NCBI RefSeq assembly: GCF_014243395.1
Contig: NZ_JACLCP010000002.1
Coordinates: forward strand, 310,001-374,000
Length of the DNA stretch: 64,000 nt
Origin: Winogradskyella flava
GTDB lineage: Bacteria > Bacteroidota > Bacteroidia > Flavobacteriales > Flavobacteriaceae
Reading direction: 5' to 3'
The notes below the pieces were generated by a model, which had not been told where the DNA came from, made no database searches, and was given only the letters and a program-made list of their open reading frames with translations. Numbering within the stretch: the stretch's first letter is position 1; the number at the start of each line of letters is the position of its first letter. The translations under genes were made by a program, and so were the position numbers. Positions 9,625 to 18,588 of this stretch are shown piece by piece.

Positions 9625-11133
9625 TTAAAACTTCCCATTGAAGCTTATGCGCAACTTACGGTTATATTCTTCGAAAAGCCAATCTTTATAGTTTTGAGTA
9701 CTATTCATTATACAATAACAATATTGCTTGATACGATACGCTATTTCATCTTGAAGCAATTTCGTCAAATCCCTAGCATCATAAACGTCCTCACTATTCT
9801 CTATACAAATCTTGGAATGTTGAGCTATGGAACGTTCAATAACTGCAAACGACTTTTGGCCAGAGCCAATAACATCATTATATTCTGCTTTAATATCAAA
9901 ATCAAGAGATTCAGATTTTTCAAACTTTTCCCTTAATGTGTCTGGCATTACATAAACAAAATCACGCTCTAGGGATTCATCGTCAACAATATTCTCAAGA
10001 TACAAATCTGGATATTTAAAAATGTGTTGCCAGTCTACTGGCTGACTCCATGGTCCAAAACGTGCGACGTTATTACCTAAATCTATAACTTGAAAGGTTT
10101 TTCTATCCTTATAAATACGACTTCCACGTCCAATCATCTGAAAATACAAGGTCAAAGAACGTGTTGCCCTGTTTAGAATAATAGACTCAACAGATGGTTC
10201 GTCAAAACCTGTTGTTAATATACTTACTGAAGACAAGACCGCATCTGGTGTGTGTTTAAACCATTTTAAAATATCCTTACGCTCTTGCTTGTTAGCCGTA
10301 TTGTCTAAATGTCTTACATTATATCCAGCTTTCTTAAATGTATAATGCACCTCTTTTGAGGTATAAATACCATTATTAAAAATTAGTGTTTTCTTCCCTT
10401 TGGCTAATTCCTCGTAAGCTGTTAAAAGCTTAGATTGCATTAAACTATTAGTGTAAAGTGCTTCAGAAGATTTTACCGTGTAATCGCCATTAATACCAAT
10501 CTTTAAAGTTGTTAGTCCTACATCATAGTGATATACATCTGCACTTGCTAAAAACCCATTTTTTATTAATGTCGAGATATCATCACCAACGATCAACTTG
10601 TTATAATTGTCTTTCATTGGTAATTTAATATTACTGCTTAAAGGCGTCGCCGTAACACCAAGGATAAAACAGTGCTCAAAAAACTTAAAGAGCTTCCTAA
10701 AAGAGTTATAATGCGCTTCATCTATGATTACTAATCCTACATTTTTTAACACAAAATCTTTGTCAGATAGGCGATTATTCAAGGTCTCTACCATGGCCAC
10801 AAAGCATTGGTATTCGTCTTGGTCTGGTAAGGTCTTGACTTTACTATTAATAACCTTATTCTTAACCTTGAAACCGGAAAGTACATTAGAGGTTTGCTTG
10901 CATAACTCAATTCTATGTGTTAGGATGACTACTTTCTTATTGTGCTTTTCTATGTATCGCCTAACTATTTCAGAAAAAATAACAGTCTTCCCTCCGCCTG
11001 TCGGTAATTGGTACAGCAAGTTGAAATCATCAGATTCTTCTTGCATTACATCAAAAATACGATTAAGGTCCTTGATTTGGTAATCGTAAAGCCGTTTCTC
11101 TGTTACAGTTTCGTTAAGCGTGTCTACTGACAT
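9625..11133 (-). CDS. Superfamily II DEAD/DEAH helicase (SSL2/ResIII-like)
   Basis: 502-residue ATP-dependent nucleic-acid helicase or translocase of superfamily II. Motifs in order: QLPTGGGKT (Walker A, about 41-49), DEAH (motif II, about 137-140), TATP (motif III, about 160-163), LTTGFDEPSVESIILNRA (motif V) and YFQMIGRGSR (motif VI). The N-terminal YQIKDLNRIF is a Q-motif-like segment. The C-terminal 110 residues match nothing I know. It stands alone with no restriction or defence partner next to it, so DNA repair or general unwinding is more likely than a restriction role, but that is inference. A -7 element lies just upstream on the minus strand. Confidence 0.88.
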   Translation of the reverse strand: MSVDTLNETVTEKRLYDYQIKDLNRIFDVMQEESDDFNLLYQLPTGGGKTVIFSEIVRRYIEKHNKKVVILTHRIELCKQTSNVLSGFKVKNKVINSKVKTLPDQDEYQCFVAMVETLNNRLSDKDFVLKNVGLVIIDEAHYNSFRKLFKFFEHCFILGVTATPLSSNIKLPMKDNYNKLIVGDDISTLIKNGFLASADVYHYDVGLTTLKIGINGDYTVKSSEALYTNSLMQSKLLTAYEELAKGKKTLIFNNGIYTSKEVHYTFKKAGYNVRHLDNTANKQERKDILKWFKHTPDAVLSSVSILTTGFDEPSVESIILNRATRSLTLYFQMIGRGSRIYKDRKTFQVIDLGNNVARFGPWSQPVDWQHIFKYPDLYLENIVDDESLERDFVYVMPDTLREKFEKSESLDFDIKAEYNDVIGSGQKSFAVIERSIAQHSKICIENSEDVYDARDLTKLLQDEIAYRIKQYCYCIMNSTQNYKDWLFEEYNRKLRISFNGKF

Positions 11134-11160
11134 AAATTATTCCCTCCAAGGTTAATTTTG

Positions 11161-11168
11161 CAAAAATA
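11161..11168 (-). promoter_or_regulatory. Minus-strand -7 element (TATTTTTG) for the helicase gene
   Basis: Read on the minus strand this is TATTTTTG, a perfect TANNTTTG. It lies 28 bp upstream of the helicase ATG. No clear -33 element. Confidence 0.4.
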
Positions 11169-11269
11169 GCATATTGTTAGTGTTTTTGGAATGAATTGTT
11201 AATAACCTTTAACAAGATTGGTACTGTTATTGAGCCTTAAAAACTATTAACATTTTAAATCTTTACATT

Positions 11270-11836
11270 ATGAAATCATTTCGAAGACATTCTGCGACGG
11301 TCAACGCAGGATCCATGGCAGACATTGCCTTTTTGTTACTTATTTTCTTTCTAGTGACCACGACCATTTCTGCCGATAAAGGTATTTTAAGACAATTACC
11401 AACTGATTGCCCTCCAGGCAGTCATTGTGGTGATAATGTTGCCGAGCGTAACCTGCTGAGGATTAGCTTAAACCGAAATCAAGAAATTTTTATCGAGGAT
11501 GAAGTCGTCAAACTAGAAGAAGTGGAACAAATAGTAAAGGCCTTTGTTGATAATAACGGTAAAGCTAATTGTGATTATTGTGCGGGTGAACAAATACCTG
11601 AATCATCGGATCATCCAAGAGAAGCTGTTATTTCATTAAGCCATGACGCACAGACCAAATATCAGCTATTCATTTCAGTACAAGATGAAATTACAAAGGC
11701 GTATTACGATTTAAGAGAACATTACATTAAACTGAAATTCAATAAGGCGCTTAATCATGTAAACAATGAAGAATTAAGAATTGTGAAAAAAGCCTATCCA
11801 TTTATAGTTTCGGCAGTGATGGTGAAGCGCGATTAA
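11270..11836 (+). CDS. ExbD/TolR family biopolymer transport protein, solitary
   Basis: 188-residue inner-membrane protein of the ExbD/TolR family, which with ExbB and TonB uses the proton gradient to energise outer-membrane transport. The N-terminal cytoplasmic tail is followed by one membrane segment with the family motif GSMADIAFLLLIFFLVTT (about 15-32); its Asp is the proton-pathway residue. The periplasmic domain follows. Two features are odd. No ExbB, TonB or second ExbD lies nearby, although flavobacterial ExbD genes usually sit in an exbB-exbD-exbD cluster. The periplasmic part carries two cysteine pairs (CPPGSHC and CDYC), which could form disulfides. The 3' end overlaps the convergent 3D-domain gene by 4 bp. 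Confidence 0.9.
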   Translation: MKSFRRHSATVNAGSMADIAFLLLIFFLVTTTISADKGILRQLPTDCPPGSHCGDNVAERNLLRISLNRNQEIFIEDEVVKLEEVEQIVKAFVDNNGKANCDYCAGEQIPESSDHPREAVISLSHDAQTKYQLFISVQDEITKAYYDLREHYIKLKFNKALNHVNNEELRIVKKAYPFIVSAVMVKRD

Positions 11837-12246
11837 TCAATAGAATCCGTTACAGGAACACAATATTCTATGTTTATCTTTTTTTTGCCCCATTTCTTTG
11901 CTTTATACACATCATTTCCCATATAAATGTCAATACGCTTTCGCCAACGTTTGTTCATTTTGTCTTTGACCGTAAATGAGCCATCAAAACCTTCAAGTCT
12001 CACTTTAGTATTATGAACCAAACCAGAATCCAACAAATCCCTTGATACAGCAATATATTTCAGCCCTGGTCTCAAACTATCTCCAAAAGCCGTTATATTA
12101 GGATTAGAATTGGTTTGATATTCTAATGAATTGTATGCTGTAGCTGTAACTTCAAATCTTTTTGGCACGCATTCCACACCTACTCTAGTATTACAACAAT
12201 AGAGTAAAGCTAGCAATGACCATAAATAGCATATTGTTCTCCTCAT
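11833..12246 (-). CDS. 3D (Asp-Asp-Asp) domain protein
   Basis: 137 residues with an N-terminal hydrophobic export segment (YLWSLLALLYCCN) that could be a lipoprotein or ordinary signal. The body is a 3D domain, the double-psi beta-barrel found in cell-wall lytic enzymes such as MltA and resuscitation factors. FEVTATAYNS (about 31-40) is the family opening, and the conserved aspartates appear in GFDGSFTVKD and KRIDIYMG. Domain-only 3D proteins are common in Flavobacteriaceae; a peptidoglycan-linked role is likely but unproven. The gene converges on exbD. Confidence 0.82.
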   Translation of the reverse strand: MRRTICYLWSLLALLYCCNTRVGVECVPKRFEVTATAYNSLEYQTNSNPNITAFGDSLRPGLKYIAVSRDLLDSGLVHNTKVRLEGFDGSFTVKDKMNKRWRKRIDIYMGNDVYKAKKWGKKKINIEYCVPVTDSID

Positions 12247-12367
12247 TGCTATAAAGATACTTATTATAGTTAAAATTTGTTAAATCATTACTATGCAATA
12301 CACAGTACTGTAACATTTCTATTTCTTCATCGTCTATTAAGTATAAATCAATTAAAAAACGAAAATC

Positions 12368-12454
12368 ATGAGAACTTTAAACAGCAATCAATTATCAAGT
12401 ACATCGAAAGAAACAAAAAGTTTTACTTGGAACAACAAAAGACGTTATAGATAA
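12368..12454 (+). CDS. Micro-ORF 1, 28-residue MRTL peptide
   Basis: ATG-started ORF of 28 codons in an otherwise empty interval (12247-12645). It begins MRTLNSNQL and ends with a basic KRRYR. A second micro-ORF with the same first four codons follows 35 bp downstream, and both sit before a perfect hairpin terminator. A real transcript is therefore plausible. No family is recognised; it could be a leader peptide, small toxin-like peptide or signalling peptide. Serine/threonine/asparagine-rich, no signal peptide, no membrane segment. Confidence 0.35.
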   Translation: MRTLNSNQLSSTSKETKSFTWNNKRRYR

Positions 12455-12489
12455 TAACGCATTTCATCAATCATTAAATCAAATCAATT

Positions 12490-12561
12490 ATGAGAACTTT
12501 GTCTAAAATTGTCAATACATCTAATAGTTTAGATGATGACTTAGAAACTATTAAATTATGA
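12490..12561 (+). CDS. Micro-ORF 2, 23-residue MRTL peptide
   Basis: Second short ORF beginning ATGAGAACTTT like the first. It encodes MRTLSKIVNTSNSLDDDL and ends ETIKL. Its upstream A/T-rich sequence (AAATCAATTATGAGAACTTT) resembles that before micro-ORF 1, which suggests a tandem duplication. It is acidic where the first is basic. A terminator begins 31 bp after its stop. Function unknown; translation is unproven. Confidence 0.35.
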   Translation: MRTLSKIVNTSNSLDDDLETIKL

Positions 12562-12591
12562 ATTGGATTCATCTCCCAATTAGGTTAAAAT

Positions 12592-12623
12592 AAAAAACCA
12601 ATACAATATTGTATTGGTTTTTT
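12592..12623. terminator. Perfect bidirectional hairpin terminator
   Basis: Two perfect 16-base arms (AAAAAACCAATACAAT and its complement) with T tracts on both strands. It can end the micro-ORF transcript on the plus strand and the protease transcript on the minus strand, whose stop codon is 23 bp away. Confidence 0.85.
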
Positions 12624-12645
12624 ATTTTTTAGAAATTATTGCCAA

Positions 12646-14964
12646 TTAGTTCTTTACAATTTTCTTTGTAAAGCTACTTGTTGCGCTACTTAGCTTAATA
12701 AAGTAAATTCCACTTTCTCGTTGAGACATATCCAATGTATGTGACAAATTTGCTTCCAGATTACCCTTGGATACTTGTTGACCAAGTGTATTGAAAATCT
12801 CGTAATTTAGATCCTCATTCAAATGATTGAGTACAATATGCAAACTATCAGTTACTGGATTCGGGTAAATACCAACTAAGTTGTTCAATCCAAACTCATT
12901 GACACTTAAAGGATTTTCAACATTAAACAATACAGATTCTAAAGAACCGAAATCACCACTAGAATTGATGATAAAATTCCCGTTCCCATCTTGAAGATTG
13001 TAGTTGCCAATACCATAACCGCAACAAATACCATCATCGGCAGAATCAGAAATTATAAACGTGTAACAATCGTCCGTTATAGGTAAAGTTATTGTTTCTT
13101 GGTAAGATGTGTTATCAGCATAAGGTAATGAAGGACCATTAGCAATAATAGAACCTGAGCTATCCAAGAGACTCCAAGCAGTCTCGTCGCCATAATCATC
13201 CGTAAGTATATTAAATACAACAGTTGATGTAGTGTATGATGGACTAACTTCAAAATTAAACACGAATGTATCATTAGAAGTATTTTCATCAGTAACACCA
13301 TTAGGGTTTGATACTGAGACCGTAAAAGTATGTGCTCCTGAAGCTAAATTACCATATGTTGGTGTGGCAACAACTTCCTGTTCGCTAGATGCCAAAGATC
13401 CTGTCCAAGTCACATTAGTATTCGTTCCTCCATCAAAGGAATAAGTAACATCTGCCGAAGTAAGAGTTAAATCTCCCCTATTTATTAATGTAACTTGTGG
13501 CATAAAATCCTCGCCGCATATCTCAGTTTCACTTCCTGAACCAATGCTTACTGAGGCATCATTATCAAATGTTTCTAAAGCTGGATAGATATCTAATGTC
13601 ATGGCTCCTGTATTTCCGGGGTCTAGCCATTCCCGTAATCTCGATGCTTGTGAACCTCCAAAATCCCATGCCACACCGAAACGACCATAGACATCAAATC
13701 CACCGTTATCATTAGTTCCAGAACATGCTGCACTCCCCCCTGATAACATACCAATTAAATGCCCATTTTCATTAAAAAGTCCAGAACCCGAAGATGCTGG
13801 CTCTGTAACTCCCAAATCCCAGTCTGCAATTCTCCACATCTCTGTCGTAGGATTACCATTAAATCCCGTTATAAAACGAGTTGCACCTTGATCGTCTCTA
13901 CAAACTTTCTGGATATCTCCCCTAGGATGGTGTATACCAAAATTGATTTGGGGTGTTTGGGTTGTAGATCTGTTCCATCCAGCCCACACAATATCTGGAT
14001 TATTATTAAAGAAACTTGCATCAGTAATTTCTACCAACTCCATATCTGATTCAGAACTTGCCGCTCTGACTATAGAGCCGCTAACTGTTTGGTTAAATGA
14101 ACCATTAGTACTATTTGTAAAAGTACCACATGATGGATTAGGACTTCTCCAATTGAATCTGAATGCCCAACTCGCTTCACCACCACTACAATGGTTAGCA
14201 GTCATAAAATATGGCGTACCATCATTACTGGTATTATTAACAAGTGTTCCAGAACAAAAACCATTTCCTCCAGTTACTAGCATTCCTGCTGCTTTTTTCA
14301 CTTCCTCTTTTCTTGTATTTATGTCAAAAGGGTCTGCGCCTAAGGGTGTTATATCACAATCCACATCATGGTTACAAGCACCGGAATCATTAAGTGCTTT
14401 TTGAAAGGTTTCTGCTGTGCGATAACCATGAATAATAGAACCTACTGTAATTCTGGCTTGTCCATTTACGCTAGCAGGTTGATAATACTCTATCCACGCC
14501 TTTTCGCCATTAACAAGCCAAGTACCTAAAACTTCTTCTGCGTTATTATTATGATGTGTAAATGGTCTTAAAAGATCATTCTTTTCATCATTATAAACAT
14601 ATAATTTAGCACCCTCAGGTATCCAGAATGCATCAAACATAAAGTTTATAGTATGAGCTCCCAATGATTCATAAGACATTCTCCAAATGCGATCGCCATT
14701 TTCTAGAGTAGTCCAAATTCCCACATCATTAAAATTATGGTCTACATAAATATCCTGTCCAAAACGCCAAGGAATGGATTTGTCTTTATCATTAATCTTA
14801 TCCTCATCTTGAAGTTTTTTTAAATCAAAAGATTGAAGTTTATAAGGTTTTACTGAAGGTAAATCAGAAATATTCCAACTTGGTGGTTTAACCTCTTCAG
14901 GAATAATTTGACAAAATGCGAATGTCGTTGTTAGTAAAAACGAAAGAAGTAGTCTAAATTTCAT
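12646..14964 (-). CDS. Secreted trypsin-like protease (lysyl-endopeptidase-like) with T9SS sorting domain
   Basis: 772-residue extracellular serine protease. Order: signal peptide (LLLSFLLTTTFAFCQ), a pro-region of about 190 residues, then a chymotrypsin-fold catalytic domain (about 220-450). The triad is visible: His in FMTANHCSGG, Asp in SDMELVEI and Ser in PASSGSGLFNENGHLIGML. The many cysteines and the CSGTLVNN segment match the lysyl-endopeptidase (Achromobacter protease I) group. A CARDB-like segment follows (about 480-570), then a beta-rich domain. The last ~75 residues (GIYPNPVTDSLHIVL to TKKIVKN) are a type A T9SS secretion signal. Specificity for lysine is inferred from family resemblance only. 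A full minus-strand promoter lies about 90 bp upstream. Confidence 0.92.
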   Translation of the reverse strand: MKFRLLLSFLLTTTFAFCQIIPEEVKPPSWNISDLPSVKPYKLQSFDLKKLQDEDKINDKDKSIPWRFGQDIYVDHNFNDVGIWTTLENGDRIWRMSYESLGAHTINFMFDAFWIPEGAKLYVYNDEKNDLLRPFTHHNNNAEEVLGTWLVNGEKAWIEYYQPASVNGQARITVGSIIHGYRTAETFQKALNDSGACNHDVDCDITPLGADPFDINTRKEEVKKAAGMLVTGGNGFCSGTLVNNTSNDGTPYFMTANHCSGGEASWAFRFNWRSPNPSCGTFTNSTNGSFNQTVSGSIVRAASSESDMELVEITDASFFNNNPDIVWAGWNRSTTQTPQINFGIHHPRGDIQKVCRDDQGATRFITGFNGNPTTEMWRIADWDLGVTEPASSGSGLFNENGHLIGMLSGGSAACSGTNDNGGFDVYGRFGVAWDFGGSQASRLREWLDPGNTGAMTLDIYPALETFDNDASVSIGSGSETEICGEDFMPQVTLINRGDLTLTSADVTYSFDGGTNTNVTWTGSLASSEQEVVATPTYGNLASGAHTFTVSVSNPNGVTDENTSNDTFVFNFEVSPSYTTSTVVFNILTDDYGDETAWSLLDSSGSIIANGPSLPYADNTSYQETITLPITDDCYTFIISDSADDGICCGYGIGNYNLQDGNGNFIINSSGDFGSLESVLFNVENPLSVNEFGLNNLVGIYPNPVTDSLHIVLNHLNEDLNYEIFNTLGQQVSKGNLEANLSHTLDMSQRESGIYFIKLSSATSSFTKKIVKN

Positions 14965-15053
14965 AGCTATTAATATTTTATGCCTAAAAATAATACTATG
15001 AAATAGATTTAGAATAATAAAATTTTAAGACTTCATTAACAATAGATAAAAAG

Positions 15054-15086
15054 CAAATATATCGGATAAAGTGCAGTAATATGCAA
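15054..15086 (-). promoter_or_regulatory. Bacteroidota promoter for the protease gene (-33 TTG and -7 TATATTTG)
   Basis: On the minus strand TTG (complement of 15084-15086) is followed after 22 bp by TATATTTG (15054-15061). This fits TTG-N17-23-TANNTTTG. It is about 90 bp upstream of the protease ATG. Confidence 0.5.
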
Positions 15087-15089
15087 GAA

Positions 15090-17090
15090 TTAAAAACTTA
15101 ATAAATCTCTTAAAGTGCTTTCGAATTTACCTTTTGCTAGATACTGGTTTTCGAGCTGCATAGCAAAGGGAATTGGAGTTTCCATGCTAGCTACACGTTT
15201 AACAGGTGCGTCTAAATATTCAAAGCATTCTTCAACGAGCATAGCAGAAATATCACTAGCAATACCGCCAAACATAGAATCTTCTTGTAAAACAATGGCT
15301 CTTCCTGTCTTTTTTACGGAATTTATTATGGTCTCCTTATCTAAAGGTTGAAGTGTCCTTAAATCAATGATATCAGCAGAAATGTCAGGATTATTATCTA
15401 AAGTTTCTAGTGCCCAATGTACGCCTGCGCCATAAGTGATAACACTTACGGAATTTCCCTCTTTTAAAACTGAAGCTTTTCCAAATGGCAAAGTGTAATA
15501 ATCTGCTGGCACATCTTGGCGTATACTTCTATATAGTGCCTTGTGCTCAAAAAACAATACTGGATTCGGATCATTTATCGCTGTGGCCAGCAAGCCCTTG
15601 GCATCAAAAGGAAATGCCGGATATACTACTTTTAAACCGGGAGTTTTTGTGAACCAAGCTTCGTTTGTTTGTGAGTGAAATGGTCCTGCAGCCACACCAG
15701 CGCCACATGGCATCCGAACCACAACATCAGCATTTTGTGACCATCGATAATGGGACTTCGCTAAATAATTGACAATAGGGTTAAATCCAGAAGTGACAAA
15801 ATCAGAGAATTGCATTTCTACCACTGCTTTCATACCTGCAATAGATAAGCCCATAGCAACTTCGACTATGGCAGATTCACAAATTGGTGTATTACGTACC
15901 CGCTCTTTTCCAAACTGCTCAACAAAACCCTCTGTAATTTTAAAAACACCACCATATTCGGCAATATCTTGCCCCATAATCACTAGATCTTTGTGAGTAT
16001 TCATAGATTGTTTTAAGCTTTCAGAAATAGCATCAACCAAACGTAATTCTTTAACCTTTGAACTTGGTTTAATATCTTGATATTCAAAATCTTTATAAAC
16101 ATCATTTAATTCAATAGTTTCATTAGGGATAATATCTTCTTCAGCATAGGCTGATTCCAAAGCAGTATCAATTTCAGCTTTAATTTCAGAAACATATTGC
16201 TCATCAATCACTGGAGATAAAATCTTCTTACTAAAAAGGTAACTTCTGAAGTTCTCTATAGGATCCTTGGTTTCCCATTCGTCCATCAATTCCTTTGGAA
16301 CGTATTTAGTACCACTTGCCTCCTCATGCCCTCTGCGCCTGAATGTTTTGAACTCTATTAAAATCGGTCTTGGTCGTTTTCTAATACTTTCGACCAGCTT
16401 CTTAACTTTGGTGTAGGTCTCGATAACATTATTACCGTCTAGGATAAAGGATTCCATGCCATAGCCCTTACCTCTATCCGCCAGATGCTTGCAATGGTAT
16501 TGCTCATTTGTGGGTGTCGAAAGCCCATAACCATTATTCTCGATACAGAAAATCACAGGTAACTGCCAGACTGAAGCTACATTAAGTGCTTCATGAAAAT
16601 CACCTTCGCTTGTACCACCTTCACCAGTAAAGACGGCGGCAACTTGACCGTTGTTTTTTAATAAATTGGCCAAGGCTATACCATCTGCAACACCGAGCTG
16701 TGGTCCTAAATGAGAAATCATACCAACAATATTGTAGTCTTGTGTACCAAAATGAAAAGAACGATCCCGACCTTTTGTAAAACCGCTTGCCTTTCCTTGC
16801 CATTGACAAAATAAACGATGCAATGGAATCTCCCTAGTAGTAAATACGCCTAGATTTCTGTGCATAGGCAAAATATATTCACTTGGCTTTAATGCCATAG
16901 TGACTCCAACAGAAATCGCTTCTTGCCCAATACCAGAAAACCATTTGGAAATTTTACCTTGTCGCAATAGGATCAACATCTTTTCCTCAATTAATCGAGG
17001 TTTAAGCATGTTGTAATAAAGTTGCAGTAGCGTCTTATCACTTAAATTGCGCTTATCGTAGTCTATGTTACTTTTAGTTATGGTAGGCAT
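15090..17090 (-). CDS. Fused E1 alpha/beta subunit of a 2-oxoacid dehydrogenase (branched-chain type)
   Basis: 666-residue thiamine-diphosphate enzyme that decarboxylates a 2-oxoacid and passes the acyl group to the lipoyl E2. Residues ~1-320 are E1 alpha; its TPP/Mg site is in FTGEGGTSEGDFHEALN and FCIENNGYGLST. Residues ~345-666 are E1 beta (MGQDIAEYGGVFKITEGF, then CESAIVEVAMGLSIAGMKAV). The alpha-beta fusion is the usual Bacteroidota form, annotated as branched-chain 2-oxoisovalerate dehydrogenase E1, so the substrate is probably the oxoacids of Val, Leu and Ile. E2 and E3 are not adjacent. A -7 element lies 24 bp upstream. Confidence 0.92.
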   Translation of the reverse strand: MPTITKSNIDYDKRNLSDKTLLQLYYNMLKPRLIEEKMLILLRQGKISKWFSGIGQEAISVGVTMALKPSEYILPMHRNLGVFTTREIPLHRLFCQWQGKASGFTKGRDRSFHFGTQDYNIVGMISHLGPQLGVADGIALANLLKNNGQVAAVFTGEGGTSEGDFHEALNVASVWQLPVIFCIENNGYGLSTPTNEQYHCKHLADRGKGYGMESFILDGNNVIETYTKVKKLVESIRKRPRPILIEFKTFRRRGHEEASGTKYVPKELMDEWETKDPIENFRSYLFSKKILSPVIDEQYVSEIKAEIDTALESAYAEEDIIPNETIELNDVYKDFEYQDIKPSSKVKELRLVDAISESLKQSMNTHKDLVIMGQDIAEYGGVFKITEGFVEQFGKERVRNTPICESAIVEVAMGLSIAGMKAVVEMQFSDFVTSGFNPIVNYLAKSHYRWSQNADVVVRMPCGAGVAAGPFHSQTNEAWFTKTPGLKVVYPAFPFDAKGLLATAINDPNPVLFFEHKALYRSIRQDVPADYYTLPFGKASVLKEGNSVSVITYGAGVHWALETLDNNPDISADIIDLRTLQPLDKETIINSVKKTGRAIVLQEDSMFGGIASDISAMLVEECFEYLDAPVKRVASMETPIPFAMQLENQYLAKGKFESTLRDLLSF

Positions 17091-17113
17091 AAGTTCGTGT
17101 TTCTGTATTGATT

Positions 17114-17121
17114 CAAATGTA
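17114..17121 (-). promoter_or_regulatory. Minus-strand -7 element (TACATTTG) for the E1 gene
   Basis: Reads TACATTTG on the minus strand, a perfect TANNTTTG, 24 bp upstream of the E1 start codon. No -33 TTG at the ideal distance. Confidence 0.4.
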
Positions 17122-17200
17122 AATAAAATGCATCAATATAGTGGCATTACATCGTTATATTGTCCGTAAATGATGTTCAATTTTTTACCACTATTTTAGT

Positions 17201-17208
17201 TACTTTTG
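17201..17208 (+). promoter_or_regulatory. -7 element (TACTTTTG) for the dioxygenase gene
   Basis: TACTTTTG fits TANNTTTG and lies 31 bp before the ATG at 17239. It overlaps the upstream in-frame TTG at 17206, which argues against that TTG as the translation start. Confidence 0.5.
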
Positions 17209-17238
17209 TATATTGACTTAAAATTAAATAAAATTCCA

Positions 17239-18189
17239 ATGGATAGAATACCTAGCGTAGATTTAAAGGATTTTCTTTCAGAAGACCCAAATAGAAAGCA
17301 AAAGTTTATCGATGAAATAGGAAAAGCTTACCAAGATATAGGTTTTGTGGCTTTAAAAGGGCATTTCTTAGATGATGCGCTTGTAGACAATTTATACGGC
17401 GAAGTAAAAAACTTTTTTAGCCTTCCACTAGAAGTGAAAGAAAGCTATGAGATACCAGGAATCGGCGGTCAACGAGGCTATGTGTCTTTTGGCAAAGAAA
17501 GTGCAAAAGGTAAAAAGGAAGGAGATTTAAAGGAGTTTTGGCATTTTGGACAATATGTTGAGGATGATGAAGAGCGAAGAAAGGAATATCCTGAAAATGT
17601 TCAAGTCAAAGAACTCTCCCAATTTAATGAAGTTGGGAAAGAGACTTACCGAATGTTAGAAAAAACTGCCAAATATGTACTCCGTGCGTTGGCTTTACAT
17701 TTGGATTTGGAAGAAACATATTTTGATGACTACATCCATAATGGAAACTCTATATTAAGACCAATCCATTATCCTCCTATCACTCAAGAACCTAAAAATG
17801 CCGTAAGAGCTGCTGCGCATGGAGATATCAATCTCATCACGCTTTTAATGGGTGCTCAAGGGCGTGGGTTACAAGTACAACGTCATGATGGTGAATGGTT
17901 AGATGCTATTGCAGAACCAGATGAATTAATGATCAATGTGGGTGACATGTTATCCAGACATACAAACAACAAATTAAAATCCACCATACATCGTGTTGTA
18001 AACCCACCGAGAGAGCTTTGGGGCACATCACGATATTCCATTCCTTTTTTTATGCATCCAATCAGTGAAATGAAATTAGATGTTTTAGAGAGTTGTATTG
18101 ACGAAGACAATCCAAAACAGTTCGAAGATATTACTGCTGGTGAATTTTTGAACCAGCGCCTTGTAGAATTAGGACTAATTAAAAAATAG
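17239..18189 (+). CDS. Isopenicillin N synthase-family 2-oxoglutarate/Fe(II) dioxygenase
   Basis: Non-heme iron oxygenase of about 316 residues. The N-terminal DIOX_N part includes the PSVDLKDFL opening and the segment YQDIGFVALKGHF. The C-terminal 2OG-Fe(II) domain has the facial triad HGD...H (His and Asp in AAHGDINLIT, second His in STIHRVVNP). The 2OG-binding Arg is in SRYSIPFF. Substrate unknown; such genes occur singly in many flavobacteria. The ATG at 17239 is preferred because the upstream TTG at 17206 falls in the -7 promoter element. The following SUI1-like gene is in the same direction after 65 bp. Confidence 0.88.
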   Translation: MDRIPSVDLKDFLSEDPNRKQKFIDEIGKAYQDIGFVALKGHFLDDALVDNLYGEVKNFFSLPLEVKESYEIPGIGGQRGYVSFGKESAKGKKEGDLKEFWHFGQYVEDDEERRKEYPENVQVKELSQFNEVGKETYRMLEKTAKYVLRALALHLDLEETYFDDYIHNGNSILRPIHYPPITQEPKNAVRAAAHGDINLITLLMGAQGRGLQVQRHDGEWLDAIAEPDELMINVGDMLSRHTNNKLKSTIHRVVNPPRELWGTSRYSIPFFMHPISEMKLDVLESCIDEDNPKQFEDITAGEFLNQRLVELGLIKK

Positions 18190-18254
18190 AATTCTGACGT
18201 AATCTCTCGGCAAATTCGTATTGCCACTGAAAATTATGACTGAAACCTAACATT

Positions 18255-18584
18255 ATGGATTTACAAGATCAGTTAAAAAATTTATTTCCAGACCATGTAT
18301 CGGGCACATCAAATGATGTCAGCGACAAGAAAAGCGATATTTGGCTTCAAGACGAGCCCATTATTTGCAAATACGAAAAGCGAAAAGGGAAACCAATAAC
18401 AATACTAGAAGGTTATACAGGTGCAACGGAAGATTTTAAAAAGCTTGCCAAGGAATTAAAAACAAAACTCAGTGTAGGTGGTAGTTTTAAAGATGATAGA
18501 ATTATTATACAAGGTGATTATCGTGACAAAATTATGACTATTCTTAAGAGCAAAGGGTTCAACGTAAAACGTGTAGGCGGTTAA
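18255..18584 (+). CDS. Translation initiation factor SUI1/eIF1 family protein (YciH-like)
   Basis: 109-residue homologue of archaeal/eukaryotic eIF1 and bacterial YciH, which affects start-codon selection and fidelity. The N-terminal ~35 residues are polar. The SUI1 fold follows: RKGKPITILEGYTG, then LAKELKTKLSVGGSFKDDRIIIQGDY and the closing LKSKGFNVKRVGG. The family motif 'K..C..GG..K....QGD....' is plain, here with Ser-Val in place of the Cys. Start of a probable run with DUF1835 (4 bp), nucleoside phosphorylase (overlap) and the solute-binding-fold gene. Confidence 0.9.
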   Translation: MDLQDQLKNLFPDHVSGTSNDVSDKKSDIWLQDEPIICKYEKRKGKPITILEGYTGATEDFKKLAKELKTKLSVGGSFKDDRIIIQGDYRDKIMTILKSKGFNVKRVGG

Positions 18585-18588
18585 TTTT

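Noticed and set aside
13943-14404. Plus-strand 153-codon frame opposite the protease
   Set aside because: The minus-strand protease has a full catalytic triad and sorting domain; the opposite frame has no family.
17206-17238. TTG start of the dioxygenase
   Set aside because: It falls within the TACTTTTG -7 element; the ATG at 17239 gives the normal N-terminus.
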